From: Cristatella mucedo | Taxonomy: Eukaryota > Bryozoa > Phylactolaemata > Cristatellidae | Direction: 5' to 3' | Assembly (NCBI GenBank): GCA_009760855.2 | Contig: WPIO01000006.1 | Location: 3,830,501-3,894,500, forward strand | Length of the DNA: 64,000 nt | Shown: positions 10,626-23,363 of the stretch, piece by piece | How positions within the stretch are numbered: the first letter of the stretch is position 1 | How the letters are laid out: every line of letters begins with the position of its first letter | Made by a program: the position numbers and the translations under genes | Notes under the pieces: generated by a model | What the model was told of the DNA's origin: nothing | The model's input: only the letters and a program-made list of their open reading frames with translations | Database searches by the model: none

Positions 10626-11694
10626 CGACAAAATTATTATCGCTGAGGTTTCTAGGAAATGTTAATCTTACAACTGTATCCCAAGCCTTGATAAAAACTA
10701 TCAATTAGATTGACGCTGATTTCAATGGCGTGCTAGAGTTCGTGAAAGACAGAGCGACTATACAAAAAAAGCCTCCAAATAAGTTTTGAATGGAGTAATA
10801 CCTCAATCAAATCATGCAGCTTGCTTGGAAAACTTGTTAAACCTCGTGGCAGAGATCTTTTTCTGTAGAGTGCAGGTCTTGGACTAACTAGTTTGGCCTT
10901 ATAAAGAGCATTTTTAATTATGCCACCAAAAGTCGACTAAAATTCTTGGACATCGTGAAGGGTAAAGCTTACTGCTGTCCCTGTCAAACACGTTGGCTAT
11001 CTTGGGTCTTGGCTGTTAAATAATTGTCAAATAGCAACTACCTCGAGCCTTTATTCCGATCCAGGGTGCAGCAGAATTTGCACGGATTCTCCTTGAACAT
11101 TGGTGGCCAATTTTTTCCAGCTCGCTAGCTTTTTCAGGATTAACTAGTTAAACTTGTCACTTCTGCAAAAAATCTAGGGTCGCTGTAAGCAGCACTCAAG
11201 TCAATAGCCCGACTTATACGTATCGGTTCCCTAAATTATCCTAGTATTTCACCTCTTCTTAAATATCGTTAGCGGCATGCGGTGAAACAATAGTTAATAT
11301 GAAAGCTCTTTACCTTTGTTTTAAATCCAAGTCCGACTCGGTACCTCGTTATTTCACTGAGCTCCTGAAATCCTCCAAACATGAAAACTCACGACCGATT
11401 CGCTAGCTACGGCATATCGCACTACCATATGCAACGGGTAATTGTTCTTGGCGCATTAGCGTAAGGAGGGAAATGAAGCAACATTGGAGGGAAGTGCCCC
11501 TCTTGTTTTTCAGTCTACGGAGCGGGCTGACAACAGCTCTTTCTTATGAGCAGGAACTTAACCGATAGCGTGGAAAATATTTATAATACTTTTATATCGT
11601 GGGCGCCAATAGTCACTTCGTAAGGGCAACTGTTGGGACTAAATCAAGAGGACTTGTGGCTTTTTTGCCTGGGAGAAAAGTTTAGCGACAACAA

Positions 11695-12420
11695 TAATAA
11701 CATTTGATAAAGTACCCTCAAAAAACTCAATCTCTTTCTAGGCGCTTTACATCTGCTGCATGGGAAAACGATAGGATGGCTAGTGGGCTCATGCTCGATA
11801 AACAACAAGAACAACATGGCTAGGGGTGACATGCACAGAGTAAGCATGCAAATGTGGTTAGTGGCAACATGCACAGTGTCAGCACGCATAAGCACATCAA
11901 GGACGAATCACAGGAACCCACTAAATACTGTGATGAATCGGTGCGTTTTAAATTTCTCTTTAAATTGGTCAAGTCAGGGGACGTCGTGACGGAAGTCAGG
12001 AGCGAGTTCCAGGCTTTGGGAGCATACGAACTAAATGCACGGTCTCCAAAGGATTTGAGGTTGTCCGAGGTATAGGTAAACCGTTAGATTCCGAAGAGCG
12101 GGCGGTACGATGCTGAGCCTGATGGGGCAATAGATCAGATAGCTAGGCTGGAGCCAAAGAATGAAGAAACCTAAAACTGAATGACAAAAACCTTGAAGTC
12201 GATGCGTTGCATGACTGGCAGCCAGGGCAGGTCGGCGAGAAGTGGTGCGGTGTGGCAACCGTGACGCTCACGACAGGCAAGCCTGGCTACAGAGTTTTGC
12301 ACCAGCTGTAAGTGCCTGATTTCGCAGGGCGTTAGACCAGCAAGCAGTGAGTTACACAAGTCAAGACGGGATAACATTGGTCGTGACAGGCGTGAAGGTG
12401 GAGAAGGAAGAACAGGAGCT
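11695..12420 (-). mobile_element. LINE family 1, minus copy B (C-terminal and 3' UTR)
   Basis: The terminus at 11695-11760 is followed on the complement by 3' UTR and by frames encoding '[12 protein letters not shown]', 'RHLQLVQNSVARLACRE' and 'LPWLPVMQRIDFKV'. It is 5'-truncated near 12400 and broken by frameshifts. Confidence 0.8.
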
Positions 12421-12867
12421 GCCTATAAGGTTGCCGTCGGGCAGTAACGAGCGAAAAAATGGAGTCACTAACCTGCTCTATTGATCTTATCTACGAAGAT
12501 TAGGAGAAGTGCTCTGCTCCATAATGAGATTTCCGGGAGTGTGCTCGTTTGTGAGCTTTTAAGAAAATAGTGTGGGTTGGGCATTACAACTTAAGGGTTA
12601 TTTATCTGTGATTATATTTCTCAATACATTTGGACTTAGTCTTACATAAAAAAATGGATTGCTACTGCTCGCTATAATCCTCAAAGGCCAAGCGCATAGG
12701 AGTGAGTAGCGACTTTCCGCTAAGTAATATCACCGCTCGGCTTGTAATGATCCAATCAGCAAGAAATTTCGAATTTGCTTGGGTTACTCTTGTGCAACTC
12801 TGTTACCAACGCTTATTCGACTTTGCAGGGAACCGGTTAATTCCTCTCAATCAGTTTAATGCATTGG

Positions 12868-12870
<3 letters not shown>

Positions 12871-12920
<50 letters not shown>
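12871..12920. repeat. Compound (AT)n(GT)n microsatellite
   Basis: (AT)14 followed directly by (GT)11. Confidence 0.95.
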
Positions 12921-13299
12921 AGCTGAACGCTGTTATTACGAGTATTGCGTTATGCTGCCCGTACCGTCCATGTCTGATGCATTTCGCTCTATGAAGAGCC
13001 CAGTTTGTGCATAATTGTATAATGTTTGGTCATTTACTCGTTTTCCCTGCGTTCTAAACCTATGTGCTAATATGCCGAATTATTTTATTGAAGCATCAAT
13101 CGCTAGAGGTCTGACCGCGCCGCGTAGTCTGGGTACGGCTTCGTTATTAGCACATTAAAGTCCGTACTAAGACGGCGGCTGTGAAAGTTATGGGTGTAAA
13201 GCTGTACATATGCATATACATGTATATGCATATTATTGCGAACGCGATGCAGCGTCGCTGGAACTAAGTTTAAAAACTAATTATATTTATATACATTTA

Positions 13300-13755
13300 T
13301 CACATCAATCCAGGCTAGGGCGTCCGACATCTGCACGACCGTCTATCTGTCCGGCCCGCCACAGCTTGGCTCCTTCATACCTAGCTGAACTGCTGCACCA
13401 GTTGCAGCCTCCTCGAGCCCTCAGAGTCCTGTATGGACAATACATTAGCTGTTCCATTCCTCCGCTTGAAGACAGTTGGGGATAGATGCCTTAGCTCTGC
13501 AGGTCCTATACTGTGGAACTCGCTTTAACAAGTCTTACGAAACGACCTTCCATGCTACTCACTACCTCAACTGCTCTCCTATGCTTCACACTTTCTCTTT
13601 TTTGGGTGAGACGAAGTCTGTTGGCTACCGAATGCGTACCTAAAGCCGCTTAGTCTGTGAGGTGCGCTACACAAAACTCTCCTGCGTAACACCCACATAG
13701 TCTTTACGGCTTTGTGAAGTTACAGGCGGAGATACATTACATTATGTTACCTGGA
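13300..13755 (+). mobile_element. LINE family 2, 3' fragment
   Basis: Encodes 'SLAPSYLAELLHQLQPPRAL' and 'SIPPLEDSWG', the RT C-terminal region of a second non-LTR family. It ends 'gtgaagttacaggcggagatacattacatt'. It pairs with 59720-60165 (plus) and with the minus fragments at 47.5 and 57.0-57.3 kb. Confidence 0.75.
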
Positions 13756-14588
13756 GCCGTTTCAATACTCCATGAAGGCTTAACGTCCGACATGATCGAA
13801 GCCCACATAAAGCCAGCCTCCAATACCGACGTACCGCCAGTGCTACGGCGCTGCTAACGGCCCTGCTGCAGGTTTAATAGGTCCTTCCATTTTTCATTGG
13901 GCCGTGAAGCAATGTGCAAGAGTGCTTCCGGCCGGAGTTACCTCTTGCTCAATCAATCCTCCCGCCCACCCTCCCACGTCCAGTAGAGAGTTCATGGTGC
14001 CTCGTACGACTGTCGTAAACGGCATCTGGTGCGGGTGCGACGGCCGCCAGAATTGATAAGCCAAGGTCAACCGTTAAGAATGAGCTCGCAATGCTACCGC
14101 GAGTGACTCGCGCTAGAGCTCGCTATCCAGCTGCGACCACACGCATGCTGGCCGGAATTTCGCACCACTCCGCGAGCGCTTACACACGTCACTCAGAGGG
14201 CTTGCACGCCTGTTCCAGTTCTGTCTTGAGTCTGCTCGGATACGGCTGCATCCTCAGATTACCACACACTTATATAGCACTTCAAACATGCCGGCCTCCA
14301 GCTATGACGCGCCGGTTCAGAATGCACAAGTTAATGTACGAACGGCGAATTTAACCCGGCTGGCAAAAATGTGGGCATGACCGCGCCCACAATGCTGTTC
14401 CGCCCCCGCCGGACCCACACCACTCCACCCGGCCAACGGGCGCGCTGAATGCCGCCTCATCAGGTGCTGCAGTTGGACAGTATCGGCTGACTAAGCTGGA
14501 TTTAATTGCAACGGGTCAGCTGTAGTCGCGTGACCCGCTAGTCCTGCAGCGATGAACTTTCTGCCTGTGCGTCAGCCTGTACGCGGGC

Positions 14589-14636
<48 letters not shown>

Positions 14637-15170
14637 TCTTTTACTCTCTTATCTACTGGCGCTCCGGAGCTGCTTAAGCGACGGCTACTACCGCTACATC
14701 CGTACGTGCGCTCGCTCGTTTGCGTTTTCCTACGTGCAATACAGCCGCCGTCGTCAGTGCCACCACAACTCGCTTATGGGGCAACGTCCATCTTCGTCGC
14801 GCCCCCATCGTGTTCACACTAGCCCCTACAGAAACGAAAGCAAGCGTTGGTTACGATCGGCTCCGGTGTCGCAACTACCGCGGCAGCTTGGAATGCCACA
14901 ATCAAAGCCAGCAACGCAAGGCTTACTGCGCATACCCGTTTGGTACGCTAGTACACTCAAACTTACGCCCCTAGTGGCCGGGACGGACCACTGACTTATA
15001 CAGGTCATTGGAGGGACACAACGGAAACGCTTCCGGGAGCGTCTGGTCCCCACCCTCGGACACTTCCGAGTCACTAGGTTGATATATTCATTCCGGTGTA
15101 AGCAATATTAAAAATTTCTCATATAATTTTTTATTTGTATTATTTAACTTTTACCTTTATTAAATAATTG
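13756..15170. other. Upstream region of cyclin L; (CT)n tract, otherwise no gene seen
   Basis: GC-rich DNA with no exon I can support. A (CT)20 tract spans about 14592-14631. The stretch just before 15222 includes the probable 5' UTR of the cyclin L gene, but I see no clear TATA box. Confidence 0.5.
14592..14631. repeat. (CT)n microsatellite
   Basis: Uninterrupted CT dinucleotides, about 40 bp. Confidence 0.95.
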
Positions 15171-15221
15171 CTGCTTCTTCTTACGTCGTGGTGTCCGTCT
15201 CCTTCGCCCTGCGTAATTGGC

Positions 15222-18200
15222 ATGGCAATGGCGGACAGGACGGCTTTTCAAAATGCTTCGCCGGAATTCAGTGAGGTGATATTAACATTGGATAACGTAC
15301 TTATACCGCCGGAGCATCTGTCTCCGACGCCGTCAATGCAGGATGGAATCGATCCCGATACTGAAACAGACCTCCGAATTCTTGGATGCGAACTTATCCA
15401 GACGTCCGGTATATTGCTCAAGTTACCTCAGGTAGGCTTTTTTCTGCACCCCATCCCCACTGCAGAAGCACCGCGTGCCTTTTAGTTACCCTGGGTTCAA
15501 AGTCTCCCCACTCCCCTTGCGGCTGTTTTTAGGCGCATGTCGCTCCAGAGTTAGGCAGTTGGTCGGTCAGCCATATTCGTTGGCCGTTGGCATTGTCCTC
15601 GTTTGCTCTTCTCAGTATACTTGTACGTCTCGGTTCACTGAGTGACCTAATCATTACGTACCCGGCTGTTGTCGAGGAGTGTGCATGCCCTCGTTGGTTT
15701 GCGCCCCGTACTCCTTGGCATTGCCTATCGCTCGCAGGGCTCTAGGAAGGCTTTCCGGTACGGCTGTACGCATGGATCAGCTGGCTTTGTTGCCAGCCGT
15801 TGCAGAGCCGCAGACTGGTCCATTGAGCCATCGAGTCTTTCTCTTCTCATGGCGCACCCGTAGTAGCTGACAGTTGCATGTTTATGATGCGTTTACTATG
15901 CGGCAGGCAGGCGCAAGCAGGCAGGCAGGCGCAAGCGGGTCGTTGCATTCGATCGAGCCCTATCCGATGTCCTTTGCTCGGCATTTACACGTCCTGCACT
16001 GTCTCGGCCCCACTGCACTCTGTTAAGCTTGCCGAGACGCTTACGGTCGATTGAGCCATCGAGTCGTTCCCTTCTCATGACGCACGTGTAATAGCTGACA
16101 ACTGTGTGTTTGGGATGCTTTTACGAAGGCGCTTGTGCATGCTGGACGGCACATTCGATCGAGCCCTGTTCGATGTCCTTTGCTCGGCATTATGAATCCT
16201 GCACTGTATCGGCCTCCTCTGCATTCTTTTGAGCTCGGCGAGCATTTGCTCTGCCGTTGTAGGTGGCCATGGCAACTGGCCAAGTATTATTCCAAAGATT
16301 TTATTTTGCCAAGTCGTTTGTGAAGCACAATATGGAAATAGTTGCCATGGCTTGTACGAATCTGTCAGCAAAGATTGAAGAGGCGCCTCGTAGAATTAGA
16401 GATGTAATTAATGTTTTTCATCACATCAAGCAAGTTCGGCAGGCAAGGTGAGCAATGTTTGTCAGTATGGCCACTGCGAATGATCTGCCTGCAAGTTCCT
16501 GCTTTGTATGAGGCGTGGGTATTGATAAGTAGATCGCGTAGCTTGGTCCTGTCAGGAGCTATCGCTCTCATTGTCACCCTAATGGGAGGTTTTGTTATGC
16601 TGGGAATTACTGCATCATTTCGCTCGAGCTTTTTTGGTTTTGAGTTATACGTCGTGTATCTTCGTGGGTGGTTGTATGCTATATTGATAGCATACAATGC
16701 TTGGTTGTTTTAGTGGAGTGGTGCAACCGTTAGGCTCGCCATCTCCCCGTGGCTTGGCAAGCTTAAATATGTTGTAGGCTGCACTCGTTACTTATTCTAG
16801 CCACTAACATTGTGCACGTTTAAGACTTTGCTGTTCATTAGCTATGTGAAACCGATCCTGCCGAGGCTTGCGGTTTGCACCTCAGAAGCTGCCGAGCGGC
16901 CGATCTGTGTGAATAGTCCTTTTTATGACTCCCTAAGCTGATACTGCATGTTATCACCATTGAATCGACATGCTTTCTTTCCTGTATATTTCCGGAAAGA
17001 GATGTGGTTCTCGTAGAGTTCTGTATACTTATTTCATTATTAATATTATTGCTTTTTTCATACCTTGTAGCCGTATAGTTGTGGTCCTCGATCACCTTTT
17101 GAAGTGGTAATGCATCCCGTTGCTCTTTAATTGATTAGTATGATAGATCCTTGTCGATTCAATGGCTGGGTTACTGGGCTAGTGCATACCTGAGTAGTGA
17201 CCTGAGCAAATAGAGTGATCTGTTTTTGCTCGGCAATCTTAAAAGTTATGCAATCGTTTTTTAGATAATGTTTACTCACATGCTAGATTACCAGCATGGC
17301 TGGTACTTTACGCTAAGACCTTGATGTGAAGTGAAAGTTGGATCTAGCAAATGCTTACAAAATGAATGTAAATGCCAGCCTTGAGATGTGCAGTTTCATC
17401 TATGCATTTAAACGTGGTCTGAGATGTGAATACCTGTGGTGCTTTGTAGGCCCATTCAACCTTTAATATTAGACCAGAACTATATCCTTCTTAAGAATCA
17501 AGTCATTAAAGCAGAGCGAAGGATCCTTAAGGAACTGGGTTTTTGTGTTCACGTGAAGCATCCCCACAAGGTAGCCGTCGATTTCCTTAATTTCCAAGCA
17601 TACTCAACCCTTGTTTATTACTATTGTGGCATCATCTATTATTGATCGATATCTTGCAGCTCATCGTTATGTATATGCAAGTACTGGAGTGTCAGAATAA
17701 CCAGCGCTTTGTTCAGTGTTCTTGGTAAGTTATTTTGCTATTCTCGTTTTTATTGCAACCTCTTGACAGTTTCGCTGCTGGAGACTAATCTCCCACGGCG
17801 CTGTGGCAAAATTTCTTCAATTTTGGCAGCACTCAAAATTCTGCATGGCTGTTTGCTTCGGGACATGCCATCAGCAATCTGTCAAGAGGTTGTCTTGTGT
17901 CGTGAGAAGCAGTTTTGGTTGACACGTTTTTTTTGCCATGCAGCCTAGGTGGTGGGTAAGTTCACCTATCCTGCCACCTGGAGGCCTGCAGGGTGTGAGC
18001 AATCGACACCGAGCCTTCGTTCCACGCCAGGCAGGCTACATCATTCCGTCATGCACCTGTCGAGGCAAAGTCTGCCTGGATGCTGCCGTGCGTCGTGCAG
18101 TCGTGCCGTGCGCAACACCGTGAGGGCTGGTGGTGAGGTGGTGTTCACGGTTGCGCATTGAGTAACCATTGCTGTCATGCATGGTGGACTCGTATTTGGT

Positions 18201-21200
18201 GGACTGTATGCCTACCGTTGTTGCTGCTGTCTTTGCCTCTGTTAACTTGTCTTACTCCAGAGGTTGCAGTATTGTGTGCTGGATACTGAACCTGTTTCTT
18301 GCTACTGCCAGCACAATGCACTCGATGCAATGCTGCAACCACGGTTGCCGATTCTGCTGTCAGTCAGCAAATTTCCATTTCAGATTACAATCGTTCACTT
18401 ATGTTGTGAATGCCACTACATTGAATCAACTTTACCCTTTTTATATAGCATAATGTGTGACTCATAATAGCTACATAGCAGTCGAATTTGTAGTTAGGTT
18501 TTTGCTTTACACATCTCCCATATTGCCTCCATTTCCTAACCCGAGTACTGTCCCACCAGGGGTCCCAGTGTATTGAGTGCATTTTGCATTACTTCTTTTT
18601 AGCAGAAATAGCTTGTGGAAGGATTAGCGCTATCCCTCAGAAGCATTGTTCTTTCTAGGAATTACATGAACGACAGCTTCAGAACTGATGTTTTTGTGAG
18701 ATTTACTCCAGAAACCATTGCAGCTGCTTGCATATATTTAGCTGCACGTCAGCTGCAGGTATGTGGGCGATAGTATCGGCTTACGAGCACGTGTGCATTA
18801 CCTGTTTTCTTCTGCTCGTGGTATATGTACTGCAGTTCTTTTCTAGATACCCCTTCCTATGAATCCTGCCTGGTTTGATGTATTGAACGTAAGCGAAAGC
18901 TCCATCAAAGAGATATGCCTTTCTTTGCTTCGACTTTACAGTCGAAAAAAGGTAATTCATCCTAAACGTAGTTGGTATGCTATGTACATGCTTTTGGCAT
19001 CGATGTGTGCTGAGGTCGGAAGTTTACATCCGTTTTAGCATATCCTTGCGTTTGTGCATGATGCCTGTGGTTTTTTGCAGAAAAAACGGCTAAAAAGTGG
19101 CTGAATCTTGAAGCCCTCACCTGGCCTTTGTGCTGCTGTTATTATGTTAACTAACGTCGGCAGGCACTGACTCGACTGTGCAGACAACTTGAATAATGGC
19201 TGTATTATTTTATTCTTTAATATGATGTGTATTGCCATGGAACTGTTCTGAACTACACCCTTTGGTTGTCCCTGGAGCTAGTTAATTTTGGCCTAATGCC
19301 CTAGCTTTGTGGGTGCTTTTTATCACACGACTGACAAAAAAATCGCCCAACATAAGGACTATATTGTAATGCAGAAACGTGTCAGAAGAGGCATATAGCA
19401 AAGCTCATGCTATTTTCTGTAGGCGTTGGGGCTAAACAAAGCGAGTTTACAATGCCTCAGTTCCTTTAAATCAAGGAGTGCTCTTGTCACATTTATAAGC
19501 TTTAGGAAAAGGTTCGTGCGCCGTTATAGAATAATTTAAATAATGAATTTGTTAATGATTTAATGAACAACACGGCACACGAACTTTTTCGTAACTTTAG
19601 AGTTAAGCCAGAGGACAAGTGTATCTTGATTCGGACGTGGGTTACCCTGGAAAATGAGTAAGTGAAGAAAAACCATTGCGATTTTGCACGAATTTTGAGA
19701 AAGGGGGTGGCATTTTTCTCTGGACTTAGTTCAGCAGCGTTTTTGAATATGAACATATATGTGGTATTCAAATTGGGCATTTGGCATTTATGTATTGCTA
19801 CCAGTTTCAGAGCTACATGCAATAGCTTGTGCCGAAATCATACATGATCTCGGGTAACAGTTAGAAGCAAGCTTCAGTCTTTGAGGGCCAATAAATATAA
19901 CGGCATTTGTATAGCGACCTCAAGAGAAGTAAATCTCTTGGCACTTCACGTGTGGTGCTGCTGTTTGTATTTGTGTTCAACGGGTCATGGACCAGCAAGG
20001 TAGAGGCATAAAGCAGTCTTGCTGCTGTTCAAGAGTAGTGTCTTGAAGATATGCCGATGTGTATCATAGTTTTTTGCCCATACCTCATTACAGTATGTCC
20101 TTACGTAGGCTAATCCAGACGATCTTGAGCGTGCTGTGAATGAGATCAAGAGGCTGCAAGTGGAAGAAAAGCTAAAGCAGAAAACTCAGACCTCCGACCA
20201 AGGCACGCCGAATTCTGTTGCTCAAGCGTCGAGTATGTAGCAGTGAAACTGCATTAGCATTAGCAAGCTTGTTTGGTTTAGTATTGTGCTCCACTTCTAG
20301 TTATGCGTGTTATTGTAGGTTCACCTCGCAGTCCAAATGGAACCACTGAAACTAAGAAAGAGCCCAGAGATGTCAATGGGTTAGTATTACTATTGGCTCT
20401 ATTGGTTGCCGAATTCTTTTGGCTAAATTACCGATCACTTGACATTCCCATTGTTGACCCAAAAAAATTAGGAAGAGATGCTTCTATGACCTGTCAACTT
20501 TTATAAATGTGTCTAGTTCTAGTCTTTGTTCTACGTTGTGCTTTTTTTGTACTTGCCTTCCATCCTTTGTCGCCGTTTGTCGTTATGCCGGTCTCTGGAA
20601 GAATTTCGTGTTTTGAATATTCAGAACGACCAGATGCATTTGCCATGGGACCTATGGCACACTGAAAGATCTTACCTTCTATGAACATAATGTACAAGTA
20701 CCGAACGATTGAAGGCTGTCTCCTTGAGACTGAGAGAACAATTTTGCTTTTTGCCATCCAACCTTCAGGCCTTTCATTTCAATGTAATTGCTTACAATAT
20801 GGCCAATCTGCAGTTGTATTTGACCCCCCCCCCGTTTGACTCAGGGGTAAGATGCTTGCCTTTGCACCGAGGCATGTGTAAAGCATGTGGAGAGATTAAG
20901 TTCTTTTAGGGTGCTAAACAAATTAATTATATTTACCTTGTACATTATAGTAAGTTGGTTCTTGTCTATCCTATCCTAGTTACTAAACTAGCCTACCGCG
21001 TAAACTCCTTTTTTTAAAGCAATAAGTATTTAAGTATAATAATAAGTATTTAAGTAAAGCAATTCTGTAAACGCTTTGACCTCGCGGCCTATGCATGTTG
21101 TGCAGTATTAGCTCTAGAAGCCAGCACTGAGTCTGAATCGAAATAACTCGTGCCTCCCAGCAAACATGCTGTGTCCGGTTAGTAGTATAGTTAGTAGTCG

Positions 21201-23363
21201 AATCAGCTCGAAATCTAGGTGTCATATTTCAAAGCGACCTCTCGTTAGACGACCACATCAGCTCCACAGTCAAATCAGCCTATTTTCAGCTTCATAACAT
21301 TGCTAAAATTCGGGCTTGTTTAGATAAGGATACCACGTCCAAGTTGGTCCATGCATTCGTGACATCCCGTCTCGACTTCTGCAACTCACTGCTCGCTGGC
21401 CTACCAGCATGTGCGATCAGGCGATTGCAGCTGGTGCAAAACTCTGCAGCTAGGCTTGTCTGTCGTGAGCGTCGCAGTTGCCACATTACTCCACTTCTCG
21501 CCGACCTGCACTGGCTACCAGTGAGGCAACGGATTGACTTTAAGGTTTTGTCGCTCACTTTTAGGTCTCTTCATTCTATGGCTCCAGCCTATCTTTCAGA
21601 TATACTACCCCATCAGGCCAAGCATCGTACCACCCGCTTTTCGGAATCCAGCAGTCTGGAAATACCTCGTACAAACCTTAAATCCTTTGGAGACCGTGCA
21701 TTCAGCTCGTATGCTCCCAAAGCCTGGAACTCCCTCCCGACCTGCATCAGAACATCCCATGACCTGACCATATTTAAAAGAAACTTAAAAACACCTATTT
21801 AGGACAGCATTTAGTGGGTTCCTGTGATTCGTCCTTGATGTGCTTATGCGTGCTGACACTGTGCATGCTGCCACTAGCCACATTTGCATGCTGACCCTGT
21901 GCATGTCACCCCTAACTCATTTTGTTTGTTTTTCAAGCATGATTTCACTTTCTATTCAATTGCATATCACTTTGCAGCAAATGTAAAGCGCCTAGAAAGA
22001 GATTAAGTTCTCTGAGGGCGCTTTATCAAGTGCAATATTATTATTATTATTATTATTATTAGTGAGGTCTTCTTTACGTGCATCTGCAAAAAGCTCAGTC
22101 TCTCCTGGTCTCACAATATAGTCTCTTTGATCTGATCGATGCTGGCAGCTCTAAAGGTTTTGGGTTTTATAATTAAAAAGGTTGGTTTTAAGCCTTATAT
22201 AGAATAGCCCGGTAAGCCGTTAAGGTATGCCACGTTAGATGTGTTGCTTCAGTGTCCAGCCACTTTTATAGTACGGTTTGTCAGCTACTTTTTGTCTGAC
22301 ATCTTTGCGCCCTGGTAACACCTGATCAATGCTCTGCAGTTCCATTAGCTTACTAAGGGTATATCTGGATTAAGCAAACAAAAGTAAGTCTTGTGGTGCA
22401 TTCATACATGTTTAGGTAGCTGGTTATGGCTTCGATTGTTTTTGTTCAAGGTCTCATCTGAAAAGCTTCATTAAGGATTTGTTTGTCGTACCGATTTGGA
22501 CTGATTTAGTAGAAGCATGGTCTACCTTGTTGGCATTTAGGCACGATTGCCCATAGTTACCTCACTGGTTTGAGATGTCGTAGCTAATGGTGTAGGGAGA
22601 AAAATCGCCTGTGTAGCCTCAAAAGTAGGTCATGCAAACATAATGTTCTCTGCTGGCCTACCACAGTAAGTGTCACGGTTGCCGCTTTACGCCCAATTTG
22701 CAATTGTAAGCATGCACTTGGATTCACGAAGTGTTCCGGGAATGAGCTCGAATATGTTGGTCGAGACTTGAAAGCATCAAGCTGTAATACCATATATCGA
22801 ATGAAGTGTTCTCGATAGCTCAATCGGCAAAGCACTGGATAGGTAACATACAGGCTTCTGAATTGATTTCCAGCCGGAAGCAAAGCTATTGCTAGGCATT
22901 CAGAACCACTGCAGCCTTCGAACAAATGTTTTAGCATGCAGTGCATGTGTGAGCATGCGAGTGACCTTAGGTTTTCTTTAACATGTATGTTGGAACATGT
23001 TTTTGTTGTAGTACATCTTCAAAGGACCCGAGAACAAAGAAGCGATCTCACAGTGGCTCACGCTCCCGATCGAGTAGGAGCATAACCAGGTCGCCAAAAA
23101 AGAAGAAATCGAAGACACCGCCTAGGAAGTACAGAGACCAGCGGCGTTCAAGATCAAGAACGCCGCCAAAGCACTATGCTCGAGATCGTGATCGCCATGC
23201 CAGAAAGGGCAGGTCGGCTTCACGTGGCTATAGCCGTTCGAAAAGTAGATCTCGAAGCCGTGATGAAAAGAAGAAATACCATCACCGGCGCTCCAGGTCG
23301 AGGTCGGTGGATAGACACAAGTCCAAAAAGGATGGCCGTGATAGACATCGATCTCGTAGGTGA
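15222..23363 (+). CDS. CCNL1: Cyclin L (CDK11/12-type cyclin, splicing-associated), nine exons
   Basis: Cyclin L partners CDK11-type kinases and links transcription to pre-mRNA splicing in nuclear speckles. Exons: 15222-15431, 16263-16447, 17450-17570, 17660-17724, 18659-18758, 18847-18951, 20109-20232, 20319-20379, 23012-23363. All introns are GT-AG and phases agree throughout, giving 440 residues. Residues 37-70 hold the cyclin-L block TPSMQDG...[10 protein letters not shown]. The first cyclin fold follows, with [18 protein letters not shown] and [16 protein letters not shown]. The second fold has [14 protein letters not shown] and [15 protein letters not shown]. Residues from about 325 form a dense Arg/Ser (RS) tail ending RHRSRR. 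The start is the first ATG of MAMADR. The frame is open further upstream, but that looks like 5' UTR. L1 and L2 arose within vertebrates, so the symbol is generic. A LINE sits in intron 8. Confidence 0.95.
19895..19965 (-). mobile_element. LINE/SINE tail fragment in cyclin L intron 6
   Basis: 'tagcgacctcaagagaagtaaatctcttggcacttcac' is a diverged reverse-complement family 1/SINE-2 terminus. Confidence 0.55.
20830..20940 (+). mobile_element. SINE family 2-like fragment in cyclin L intron 8
   Basis: A degraded tRNA-like head ('gactcaggggtaagatgctt') is followed by 'aaagcatgtggagagattaag...cttttagggtgct', which resembles the SINE-2/LINE-1 tail. Confidence 0.5.
21210..22062 (+). mobile_element. 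LINE family 1, copy C, inserted in cyclin L intron 8
   Basis: The best-preserved C-terminal segment in the window is an open 152-codon frame at 21344-21802 ([20 protein letters not shown]... to ...[15 protein letters not shown]...). The full 3' UTR and terminus follow, with (ATT)n at about 22038-22062. It is 5'-truncated and in the same orientation as the host gene. Confidence 0.9.

Noticed and set aside
22806-22880. tRNA-like string 'gatagctcaatcggcaaagc' in cyclin L intron 8
   Set aside because: The A box is good, but the B box is poor and the acceptor arms do not pair. It is probably a degraded SINE head rather than a tRNA gene.
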